A stretch of DNA of 37,282 nucleotides from Lachnospiraceae bacterium (GTDB lineage Bacteria > Bacillota > Clostridia > Lachnospirales > Lachnospiraceae), in contig JAISGP010000011.1 of NCBI GenBank assembly GCA_031263035.1, positions 1 through 37,282 of the forward strand, in the 5' to 3' direction. Positions 17,079-24,556 of this stretch are shown here, piece by piece (position 1 is the first letter of the stretch; every line of letters starts with the position of its first letter). The notes under the pieces were generated by a model, which was not told where the DNA came from, did no database searches, and saw nothing but the letters and a program-made list of their open reading frames with translations. A program made the translations under genes and the position numbers.

Positions 17079-18278
17079 ATGTCATTAGAGTTATCAAGTA
17101 AAGCTAAGAAAGTTAAACCATCTTCAACTCTTGCTATTACAGCTAAGGCTAAAGCCATGAAGGCAGAGGGTATTGATGTTGTAGGATTTGGGGCAGGGGA
17201 ACCTGATTTTGACACACCACAATATATTAAAGATGCAGCTATAAAAGCTATTAACGAAGGATTTACTAAGTATACTACAGCTTCCGGAACTGATGAATTA
17301 AAGAAGGCAGTTTGCGAAAAGGAGTTAGCTTATAATCATTTGCAATATGCACCTAACCAGGTAGTTATATCTAACGGTGGAAAGCATAGTCTTACAAATA
17401 TTTTTGAAGCTATTTTAAATCCGGAGGATGAGGTTATAATTCCTATTCCATATTGGTTAACATATCCTGAGATAGTTAAACTTGCTGATGGAGTTCCTGT
17501 CTTTATTGAAGGAAAAAAAGAAAACGGATATAAGATTACTGCTTCTGAACTTGAGGCAGCTATTACAGATAAAACTAAGGCATTAATTTTAAATACACCT
17601 TCTAATCCAACTGGAATGATTTATTCAAAAGAGGAACTTGAAGATATTGCAGAGGTAGTTGTTCGTAAGGATATTTATGTTGTGGCAGATGAGATGTATG
17701 AATATCTTGTTTATGAAGGTAACGAGCATGTTAGCATTGCTTCTTTAGGAGATGAGATTTATAAGAGAACAATTACTTGCAGTGGACTTTCTAAAAGTTA
17801 TGCAATGACAGGTTGGAGAATTGGTTATGCTTGTGCTGATGCTGCCATTGCTAAGATTATGGGTAGTGTTCAAAGTCACCAGACTTCTAATCCAAACTCT
17901 ATTGCTCAAAAAGCCGCATTTGCAGCTATTACAGGTCCTCAAGATTCTTTATATTCTATGAAGGATGAGTTCGACAAACGTAGAGTTTATATGTATGATA
18001 GAATTAAGGCTATGCCTTTAGTTGATTGTGCTAAACCTCTGGGAGCGTTTTATTGCTTTATTGATTTTTCTAATGTTATCGGAAAGAAATATAAGGGAGA
18101 GGTTATTGATTCTGCAGCTAGAGTTGCTGAAATTTTAATTCAAGATTATAGTGTTGCAGTTGTTCCTTGTGCAGATTTTGGAAGTCCTGCAAATATAAGA
18201 CTTAGCTATGCAATTTCTATTCCAACCATAGAAAAAGGATTAGATAGAATTGAGGAATTTTTAGGTATTCTTGAGTAA
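17079..18278 (+). CDS. Pyridoxal phosphate-dependent aminotransferase, aspartate type
   Basis: This 399-residue class I aminotransferase resembles the AspB/AspC subgroup I-beta enzymes that convert aspartate and 2-oxoglutarate to oxaloacetate and glutamate. Landmarks: GAGEPDFDTP near the N-terminus, the PSNPTGMIYS motif, the VADEMYEYLVY region, the PLP Lys239 in SGLSKSYAMTGWRIGY, and the substrate Arg in NIRLSYA. I chose the ATG at 17079, preceded by ggggag (17066-17071), over the TTG at 17043 that would add 12 basic residues. It is a single-gene unit with its own promoters and a strong terminator. Confidence 0.92.
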   Translation: MSLELSSKAKKVKPSSTLAITAKAKAMKAEGIDVVGFGAGEPDFDTPQYIKDAAIKAINEGFTKYTTASGTDELKKAVCEKELAYNHLQYAPNQVVISNGGKHSLTNIFEAILNPEDEVIIPIPYWLTYPEIVKLADGVPVFIEGKKENGYKITASELEAAITDKTKALILNTPSNPTGMIYSKEELEDIAEVVVRKDIYVVADEMYEYLVYEGNEHVSIASLGDEIYKRTITCSGLSKSYAMTGWRIGYACADAAIAKIMGSVQSHQTSNPNSIAQKAAFAAITGPQDSLYSMKDEFDKRRVYMYDRIKAMPLVDCAKPLGAFYCFIDFSNVIGKKYKGEVIDSAARVAEILIQDYSVAVVPCADFGSPANIRLSYAISIPTIEKGLDRIEEFLGILE

Positions 18279-18414
18279 TTAAAATTATAATCTTCATATT
18301 TGATTGTGATATAATTTGCAAATAAACTATTATTTTATGTAGCTATGGATAATTGTATTAAAAACCTCTTGAGTTATAATTAGGAGATTTTAGATAAAAT
18401 TTTGGTATGTTTGA

Positions 18415-18443
18415 AAGAAGCTTCCCACGGGAGGCTTCTTTTA
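18415..18443 (+). terminator. Terminator after the aminotransferase gene
   Basis: AAGAAGCTTCC (18415-18425) pairs with GGAGGCTTCTT (18430-18440), allowing one wobble, and is followed by TTTTAAT. This is a compact, GC-richer hairpin, the clearest intrinsic terminator in the 397-bp gap 18279-18675. The rest of that gap holds only AT-rich sequence and the next promoter. Confidence 0.85.
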
Positions 18444-18614
18444 ATATTAAACGCTTATTTAATTGTTTTAAAAATTATTTAAATTAACTAGATATTTCAA
18501 TTGTATTTATACTTTAAAGGCTTCATATGTAAGGTTCTAAAATGTAAAATCAATAACTTTTTTACCTTTTGTGTTTTAATACTTGCACTTTAATGTAAAA
18601 TATTATTTAAATAC

Positions 18615-18643
18615 TTGATTGTTGTAGTTAAGTCTGTTATTCT
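18615..18643 (+). promoter_or_regulatory. Promoter upstream of the Asn-rich membrane protein
   Basis: TTGATT (18615-18620), a 17-bp spacer and TATTCT (18638-18643) lie about 33 bases before the start codon, which has a strong aaggagg Shine-Dalgarno at 18661-18667. Confidence 0.55.
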
Positions 18644-18675
18644 ATTGTTTAATAAAATCCAAGGAGGAAGCAATT

Positions 18676-19344
18676 ATGGCAGACGAATTTGATAACAACG
18701 TAAATCAAAATGGAGATAATCAGGGTGTAGATTTAAATAAAGATACTTCGGATAGTATTGGTGGTCAACCAATTGGTAATGTGAATACACAGGAAGATCC
18801 ATTTGCAGGATATGAAGATCCGAACGCTAATTATAGTAGTGCTAAGCAAGACAGTTTTTCAAATGCTTATGCAAATAATAGTTCTTCAAATAATGGCTTT
18901 AATAATAACGCATCAAACAGCAATTATAATAACGGATTTAATAATAATACCGACAACAATGGCTTCAACAATAATGCCGGAAATAATAGCTTTAATAATG
19001 GTGCTAACAATGGATACGACTACGGTAGTGGGGCTAATAACAATGGAACACCACAGGGAACTACAATTTATTTAGATCCTAAAGATGCAGAACTTGATCC
19101 TAGCCCAATGAGTATGGGAGAGTGGATTTTGACAATTATTGCATGTAATATACCATTCTGTTTTATTGGACTTATTTTCTGTATAGTTTGGTCAGTATCT
19201 AAAAAAGGTAACCTTAATAGAAGAAACTTTGCAAGAGCTAATCTTATTATAACAATAGTTTTAACTATTATATTTATTATTTTCTATGCAGTTGTCTTAG
19301 CTGCAATGATACCAACTTTGCAAAAAGAAGGATTTAAATTTTAA
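18676..19344 (+). CDS. Asn-rich low-complexity protein with two C-terminal membrane segments
   Basis: The 222-residue protein has two parts. Residues 1-130 are hydrophilic and very rich in Asn and Gly, with a decaying repeat of the type NNGFNNN between about 66 and 116. Residues 145-213 form two membrane segments (about 149-173 and 187-212) joined by a basic loop, KKGNLNRRNFARANL. That double-TM module, including MSMGEWILT and the N-x-x-R/K-x-N-F/Y-A-R-A pattern, is a recurrent small membrane domain in Firmicutes and Bacteroidetes without a firm function. No signal peptide is visible. It stands alone with its own promoter. Confidence 0.85.
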   Translation: MADEFDNNVNQNGDNQGVDLNKDTSDSIGGQPIGNVNTQEDPFAGYEDPNANYSSAKQDSFSNAYANNSSSNNGFNNNASNSNYNNGFNNNTDNNGFNNNAGNNSFNNGANNGYDYGSGANNNGTPQGTTIYLDPKDAELDPSPMSMGEWILTIIACNIPFCFIGLIFCIVWSVSKKGNLNRRNFARANLIITIVLTIIFIIFYAVVLAAMIPTLQKEGFKF

Positions 19345-19651
19345 ATAATAGTTATACTTGAAGGAGGAGCTGCACATTAGCTAATTTATTTTAGTTTTTG
19401 TCAGTTCCTTTAATTATGAGAATGAAATGTATCATGATAAAGTGAAATTGAGATAGTAAGTGAAAAGTAATTTGTAGAATATATATTAGATAAATTTGCA
19501 ACAACCTTTAGCACTAGGGTAGTTGAACCATATTCACAAATGTAAACCCCAATTCAACTTGTGGTTGCGTAGAAAATTGTAGTTGCAACGCAAAGTTGGT
19601 GGCGTTTTAGCGATGTTATGGTAAGCTAGAAACAAAAGGAGGTAGAAAATT
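19345..19651. other. 307-bp gene-free gap
   Basis: I see no gene or clear terminator. An orphan aaggagga Shine-Dalgarno-like site at about 19361 has no good start codon after it. Several partial GTTGCAAC/GTTGCG motifs between 19497 and 19605 could be regulatory or remnants of a decayed sequence. Confidence 0.5.
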
Positions 19652-20521
19652 ATGTTTAATGAGAATCTACAAAATTTAAGAAAAATTCGAAATATTACTT
19701 AGGAAGATTTAGCCGGGGAATTAGGTGTATCAAGACAAGCTGTATCAAAATGGGAGTCCGGGATAGCATATCCTGAAACGGACAAGTTAGTTGCAATTAG
19801 CAAGCTATTTGATTGCAGTTTAGACCAATTGTTGCAAGAAAAAATATCAGCAGATGTTATTGGAGAAAAAGAAAAATACGACACTTTTTTCAAGAAATTC
19901 AACAAAGCTATTACGATTGGTGTTGGGCTAATTATGTTTGGATTAATCCCAACTATTATACTTTGTTATTTTGGGGATATTAATAATAATGAAATGTATA
20001 ATGTTTTAGGTGGAGTCGCTATTATGTTTTTTCTTTTAATCGCAGTTCCTATTTTCGTTTACTATGGCATAGCTTATGATAACTTTAAGAAAGCAAACGA
20101 AAAAATAGCCAATATTTATAGTGATGACGAGAAAATAAAAGCTAGAAAAAAATTTGCAATTTTAATTACTTCTGGTGTTGTGTTAATTATACTTGCTTTA
20201 ATTCCGATTATAATTCTCTCAAATAGCGAACAATATTTGATTTTTGGCGAAGTCGTTTTTATGCTCGCGTTAACAATTGCCGTTCCAATGTTTGTTTATG
20301 CTGGCTTGCAGGAAGAAAAGTTTGATATTAAAAAGTATAATGGCGAAGAAAAGAAATCAAAAAAACTAATTGAAAAAATTACAAGCACAATTATGCTTAC
20401 AGTCCTTGCAATTTTCTTACTTACCGGTTGGGTATATAGCATATGGCGCATAAACTGGGTTGTGTTTCCTATTGGCGGTATTTTATGTGCAATTGTTAAC
20501 TCTATTGTGGGAGAAGAATGA
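19652..20521 (+). pseudogene. XRE-family membrane-bound regulator broken by an early TAG
   Basis: The ATG at 19652 follows a good aaaggagg Shine-Dalgarno (19635-19642) and gives a typical Cro/CI helix-turn-helix start (MFNENLQNLRKIRNIT). Codon 17 is TAG (19700-19702), where this family usually has Gln (CAG) in T-Q-E-D-L-A. The same frame then stays open for 273 codons: the rest of the helix-turn-helix (GVSRQAVSKWESG, then YPETDKLVAISKLFD) and four to six membrane segments. The pattern is a membrane-tethered XRE regulator with a C-to-T nonsense change. A TTG restart at 19829 would lack the DNA-binding domain. Confidence 0.8.
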
Positions 20522-20686
20522 TTATGATTCTCGCCAGAGGCAATTGCAAGATCAAGTATCCTAATTATTTTTTAAAAATAATAGTTGTGTATAAATGATT
20601 GTAATATTAATCGGTGGAGTAGAAACATATAACAGTGATAAGAAATAATTCAGAATATGAATAAATTAATTGAGCTCTAGAATAAA

Positions 20687-20730
20687 TATAAATAATGGGT
20701 AGGGTATTTTTGTCCTACCCATTATTTATA
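20687..20730. terminator. Perfect 17-bp hairpin at the left edge of the accessory block
   Basis: TATAAATAATGGGTAGG (20687-20703) pairs perfectly with 20714-20730 around a 10-nt, T-rich loop. It can act as a bidirectional terminator, although a long T tract is lacking. Its GGGTAGG core and flank recur in the hairpin at 27272-27298, at the other end of the block. Confidence 0.7.
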
Positions 20731-21104
20731 TTATGAGAAGCAAAGCTAATATAACACCGGGAAGCAAAGATTTTTTCACTAAATTACTTGTAAAACATAT
20801 AAGTATTCCAGATGGACATAGTTTTACTTCGTATAATCTATATCATAGGAAAGTCCTCCTTTCGGAGGACCCTTGAATAAAGTTTTTTCGACAAGGCCTT
20901 GGAACTATTTTGTACAACAACATAAACTTTGTTAAAAAATGATATACTAAATATAAATTAAGAATATTGAAATGTGTGTCATATGTGAGGAATGTTATAA
21001 AGTTGTCTTGTAAAAGCTAGGATAAAGTTTTAGAATTAATAAGGTAACTGTTGAAAATATAGTATTGAATTATATAAAAAAAATTTGCAAAGAGAGGATT
21101 AGAG
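20731..21104. other. Leader region of the LXG operon
   Basis: This gene-free region holds a GC-rich hairpin, GTCCTCC (20853-20859) with GGAGGAC (20864-20870), which has no T run. It also holds an extended -10 sequence TGATATACT (20940-20948) without a good -35. If that is the promoter, the LXG operon has a leader of about 150 bases. A 20-base sequence at 20735-20754 recurs inverted at 4376-4395 with one mismatch. Confidence 0.45.
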
Positions 21105-21410
21105 ATGAGTGAAAATATTTTGCCATTAGGCACAGTAGTTAATTTGAAAAATGGAGATGGAACAGAATTAGTGATAATTGCAAGGGGAACCCTTACAAAG
21201 ATGAATGGAAAAACTGTATATTATGATTATGGTGGTGTTTTGATTCCAGAAGGATTATCTACCCCTGAAAATGTATATTTCTTTAATAGAGAAAATGTAA
21301 AAGAAGTTATTTTTATGGGATATGAAAATGACGATGAAAAAGAATTTCAATCTAAGTATGACAAGCTGATTGAAGAAGCTAAAGTTATAAAGGGGTCTGT
21401 TAATGAATAA
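21105..21410 (+). CDS. DUF4176 domain protein of a type VII LXG module
   Basis: The 101-residue protein matches the DUF4176 pattern: an opening LPLGTVV, then a strand-rich middle, YYDYGGVLIPEG, then VYFFNRENVKEVIFMGY and an acidic tail. DUF4176 proteins are typically encoded next to LXG toxins and other type VIIb secretion effectors and are thought to help effector handling; the exact role is not certain. Here it is the first gene of the operon, with agagagga as Shine-Dalgarno (21090-21097), and overlaps the next gene by 8 bases. A second, membrane-anchored relative lies at 23974. Confidence 0.82.
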   Translation: MSENILPLGTVVNLKNGDGTELVIIARGTLTKMNGKTVYYDYGGVLIPEGLSTPENVYFFNRENVKEVIFMGYENDDEKEFQSKYDKLIEEAKVIKGSVNE

Positions 21411-21753
21411 TGAAGATATGCAATTAGAGTATAATCATAGAATAAGAGAAGTTGAAAATGAAATGGACAGGCTTATTTCTGAAAGAAGAAATATGGAGAA
21501 TACCATAGGGCAAATGGACAGTTTTTATAATTCTGCCTTTGGACAACTTGCTGAGTTGAATAAGAAAACTATTGCATTAGGAGGAACATCTGCTTTATTT
21601 ACATATGAGGCTGATGAAGAAAAACATCAATATATGAAACGCATGTTTAGACAGAAATATGAAGAACTTCAATATCATTATAAACGAGAAAAGATGAAAC
21701 TAGAGGAGAAAAGAGAAAGTCTGTATAGAGAGCGGAAAAAATATTTCGATTAG
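21403..21753 (+). CDS. Small coiled-coil protein, candidate LXG partner
   Basis: The 116-residue protein is almost wholly helical: a heptad-like N-terminal helix (residues 5-45; RIREVENEMDRLISERRNME), a short loop, and a highly charged C-terminal helix (70-115). LXG toxins of type VIIb systems need small helical targeting partners (Lap-type proteins, including DUF3958- and DUF5082-like families). Size, charge and position immediately upstream of the LXG gene fit that role, but I cannot assign the exact family. Shine-Dalgarno aaggggt is at 21390-21396, inside the previous gene. Confidence 0.7.
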   Translation: MNNEDMQLEYNHRIREVENEMDRLISERRNMENTIGQMDSFYNSAFGQLAELNKKTIALGGTSALFTYEADEEKHQYMKRMFRQKYEELQYHYKREKMKLEEKRESLYRERKKYFD

Positions 21754-21769
21754 AAGGATTGGTGATGTA

Positions 21770-22036
21770 ATGGGAACTATTATTTCAAATAGTAATATTG
21801 CAAGAGAAGCTATTGCTGGGGTTAATGGAGTAACAATTGCTAATGGCACGAAAGTTAGCTTTGACAAGAGCAATATTGATGGAATGAAAAAGGGACAAGA
21901 AGCAAATAATCAACTGATGTCTGATTTGAAAAAATTAGTTACTTGTGTTCAAAAACAGGCAAACAAATTTCCAAAGATAGCGGATCAGATTGAGCAAAGA
22001 GATAAAGTTGATAGAAAGGCTTTTGGGTTTGACTAA
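21770..22036 (+). CDS. Small WXG100-like protein, candidate LXG partner (DUF3130-like)
   Basis: The 88-residue protein starts MGTIISNSNIAREAI and ends in a helix with Asp/Lys-rich turns. The pattern (N-terminal polar strand, then S/N-rich segment, then a long helix with ANNQLMSDLKKLV) resembles the DUF3130/TIGR04197 family of small type VII substrates that act as targeting factors for LXG toxins. It lacks a clear Trp-x-Gly turn. Its stop overlaps the LXG gene start by one base (TAATG), which implies coupled, roughly equal synthesis and probable complex formation. Family call is moderate. Confidence 0.68.
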   Translation: MGTIISNSNIAREAIAGVNGVTIANGTKVSFDKSNIDGMKKGQEANNQLMSDLKKLVTCVQKQANKFPKIADQIEQRDKVDRKAFGFD

Positions 22037-23370
22037 TGGGGTTAAAATATTCAAGTAGTGATTCAAGTGAATTAATAAGTGGTTTAACTAGTAATATTAA
22101 GATGGCTAATCTAGTTATTGAAGAGTTGAATAAAGGAAGCAAAAGGCTTACTGATGCTGTAGATGATAAGAAGCTTTCTGGTGAAGCCTATAAAGCAGGA
22201 AAAGGAATATTTGCAAATTGGATTGTTCCGGCTATAAAACTTTTTAAAGAGGCTTTGGATGATTTGCAAAAGGATTTAGATAAATACAAATCTGCTGATG
22301 CTTTAATATCTGGGGAGGGGTATCTTGATGAAGATCTTATAAAGAAACAGTTGGAAATAAAGAAAGCCATGAAACTGAATGCTGATGTAAAAATTCAGTA
22401 TTTTGGTTCAGCTGCTAGTAGTGATGTGGCAGCAGGTAGAGATGATACAGCATTTTTAAGTACTCAAAGTGAACTTATGAAATTTAGTAGAAGTGTAGAA
22501 ACGGATATTAAAGAATTGCAGAAAAAGTTGGAGAAGTTGTATACATTTAAGTCGAATGTTGGTAAGTTGTTTAAGGAAAGCACAGATCTTTTTAAAACTG
22601 TAAATGAGCTCATATATTTACTTAGTAGTGAAGCTATAACTAATAATGGACAATTCAGTTCAACAATGGTAGCCAAACAATATGAACACATGAAAAGATT
22701 TGTAATAGGATTATCATGGTGCTCAGCAGGAAATAAAGCAAAAATTGAAAGTATTATTAGTCTTAAGATGATTATGGAGGGAAAATATCACGGAGCTCCA
22801 AGTAAAGTTACAAAGAGTGGTTTAAAAACATGGAAACAGGTAATGGCAGATGTGAAAAAATATAAATTTCATAAGAAATCAGCCAGCTTGGATGAATTGC
22901 TTAATGGAAAAGGATTTGACGTTTCAAAAATCAAAGCATTGTTTAGTAAGTTAAAGAACTTAAAAAGTACGAAAGTATCAAATATTTCTAAAGGTTTAAA
23001 AACAAGTAAAGGTATTAAATTAACTAAATTTTCGAATGCTACAAAGGGAATAAAAGGAGCAGCTAAATCAGTTGGAGTTTTAGGTGCTGTAGGTGCTGTA
23101 GCTGATGGAGTAGAAACTTATAATAGCGAAAAGAAAAAGTATGGAACGAAAACGGCAGTTGTTGATGGCGTTGCACATACAGGTATTTCTGGGACAGCTA
23201 CTGCTATTGGAGGAACAGTTGGCTCCCTAATACCAGTGCCAGTATTAGGAACATTAGCTGGTGCTGCAGTTGGTTATTTAGTAGGAAATATAGCTTCATC
23301 TGTATATGATGAGACGAGACATAGGAAAGACCACAAATTTTTTAGTCGTAAATCATTTTTGGGATGGTAG
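22036..23370 (+). CDS. LXG-domain protein with glycine-zipper C-terminus, probable type VII secreted toxin
   Basis: Residues 1-200 are long helices typical of the LXG domain, including the motif itself, L47-S48-G49 in KKLSGEAYKAGKGIF and the following NWIVPAIKLF. Residues 200-330 form a basic, Lys/Ser-rich linker. Residues 341-425 are Gly/Ala/Val-rich: GAAKSVGVLGAVGAVADGV, then GTATAIGGTVGSLIP and GTLAGAAVGYLVGNIASS, with small residues spaced as in glycine zippers. Such tails occur in pore-forming LXG toxins (TelE-like), so membrane permeabilisation is the best guess. No enzymatic toxin fold is visible. The next gene, a membrane protein, would be the immunity factor. The 444-residue length is normal for the class. 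Confidence 0.78.
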   Translation: MGLKYSSSDSSELISGLTSNIKMANLVIEELNKGSKRLTDAVDDKKLSGEAYKAGKGIFANWIVPAIKLFKEALDDLQKDLDKYKSADALISGEGYLDEDLIKKQLEIKKAMKLNADVKIQYFGSAASSDVAAGRDDTAFLSTQSELMKFSRSVETDIKELQKKLEKLYTFKSNVGKLFKESTDLFKTVNELIYLLSSEAITNNGQFSSTMVAKQYEHMKRFVIGLSWCSAGNKAKIESIISLKMIMEGKYHGAPSKVTKSGLKTWKQVMADVKKYKFHKKSASLDELLNGKGFDVSKIKALFSKLKNLKSTKVSNISKGLKTSKGIKLTKFSNATKGIKGAAKSVGVLGAVGAVADGVETYNSEKKKYGTKTAVVDGVAHTGISGTATAIGGTVGSLIPVPVLGTLAGAAVGYLVGNIASSVYDETRHRKDHKFFSRKSFLGW

Positions 23371-23375
23371 ATAGT

Positions 23376-23951
23376 ATGAGAAGATATATATATTTAGGTG
23401 ATAGTAGAAATGGTGGAAGCGTATTTTGGGATAGGAAAAATGATATACCTGTAGAGGGACAATCAAGTAAAATTGTTTCGGCGAAAAAATCAGCAAAAAA
23501 TGGAGTATATGCTGTTGTAATAATTGGGATTTTGATTATTGTTAGGAGTATTATGCGATATTTTCATGTTGATTTGGGATTAAATTCTAAATCTTCACTG
23601 GATTTGAGAGTTGCAGTGATTTTATTTGTTTTGGTTACTATTTTTTTTGAGAGGCTTTTCTGTTTTTTAGTTTTTGGATTCAAAATGAAATATAAAAAAA
23701 CAACTTTAAGTAATGCTATGCATGCAATAAACTCATCTAAATACTATAATAATCCACTTGCTTATGTTATGATAAATAAAAAATTTATGTTTCTATTTAA
23801 GGTATTTATTATATCGTTGATTTTATTTGCTATATCTGAAATTATTGTATTTCCGCATATATTGGAAATGATAGTTCAAAATGTTGGAATAGTTTTGTTT
23901 GTAGTATTGCCAATATATTATTTTGTGATTGTAGGTTCGCTTTATTCATAG
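23376..23951 (+). CDS. Polytopic membrane protein, candidate immunity protein
   Basis: I do not recognise the family. From ATG 23376 it has 191 residues: a polar N-terminus (RRYIYLGDSRNGGSVFWD), then about four membrane segments near residues 43-62, 79-104, 138-160 and 166-187. An ATG at 23364 overlaps the LXG gene and lacks a ribosome site, so I prefer 23376, which has a ggatgg element 8 bases upstream; either is possible. Genes directly after a pore-forming toxin usually encode the membrane immunity protein, so immunity is inferred from position and topology only. Confidence 0.72.
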   Translation: MRRYIYLGDSRNGGSVFWDRKNDIPVEGQSSKIVSAKKSAKNGVYAVVIIGILIIVRSIMRYFHVDLGLNSKSSLDLRVAVILFVLVTIFFERLFCFLVFGFKMKYKKTTLSNAMHAINSSKYYNNPLAYVMINKKFMFLFKVFIISLILFAISEIIVFPHILEMIVQNVGIVLFVVLPIYYFVIVGSLYS

Positions 23952-23973
23952 TATCAAGTTGCGGGGGTGCATT

Positions 23974-24462
23974 ATGGGAGTATTAGAAGAAATATTTTTA
24001 ATCATATTTGTAGGATTTGCAGCAGGTGCTCTTTTATTTGTTCTTATAGATAATAATCCTGGAAGGTGGCTTGAAACTGCTTTGAAAATTAGTGATTTGT
24101 ATGAGTATGAAAAAAGTAATAGGCGAAAGAAGAAACGACTTAAAGGGAATCCAACTTATAAAGAATTATATGAGAAAATTTTACCTATTGGGTCAGTTGT
24201 TCTTTTAAATGAAGGTCACGGAATAGAATATATGATTGTTGACAGATTTTGTGTAAGAAAAGAAAAGAAAAAAAAATTATATTATGATTATGGTGCTGCA
24301 CTTTTCCCAAGGGGTGCTGACAAAATATATTATTTTAATAAAGAAATTATTAGCGAAGTTTTGTTTGAAGGTTATATCAATAGTGATGAAAAAAAATATG
24401 AAGATGAGTATGATGAAATAGTAAAGAAGTCTGGTATAATGAAAGCTCAGATAGATAACTAA
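23974..24462 (+). CDS. Membrane-anchored DUF4176 protein
   Basis: The 162-residue protein has one N-terminal membrane segment (residues 5-26), a basic linker (about 45-60; RRKKKRLKG) and a C-terminal DUF4176 domain (about 67-155) with ILPIGSVVLL, YYDYGAALFPRG and YYFNKEIISEVLFEGY. It is clearly related to the product at 21105 but carries an anchor that one lacks. A TTG at 23959 lies inside the ribosome site gcggggg (23961-23967), so ATG 23974 is the start. It may dock effectors at the membrane or belong with the immunity function; both are inferences. Confidence 0.75.
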   Translation: MGVLEEIFLIIFVGFAAGALLFVLIDNNPGRWLETALKISDLYEYEKSNRRKKKRLKGNPTYKELYEKILPIGSVVLLNEGHGIEYMIVDRFCVRKEKKKKLYYDYGAALFPRGADKIYYFNKEIISEVLFEGYINSDEKKYEDEYDEIVKKSGIMKAQIDN

Positions 24463-24556
24463 ATTATTTAATAACTTTGAGGTATTATTTTTAAAGAAAA
24501 ACTTGAAGCATGTTCTTTCTTTAGAGGCTTAATTTTTTTGTGAGGGTATAAATAAA

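Noticed and set aside
18803..19075. A 90-residue frame inside the Asn-rich gene
   Set aside because: It is a product of the AAT-rich repeat read in another frame: Ile/Thr/Met-rich with no ribosome site of its own.
20853..20870. GTCCTCC/GGAGGAC hairpin as an intrinsic terminator
   Set aside because: It has no T run on either side and does not directly follow a gene; listed only as part of the leader region.
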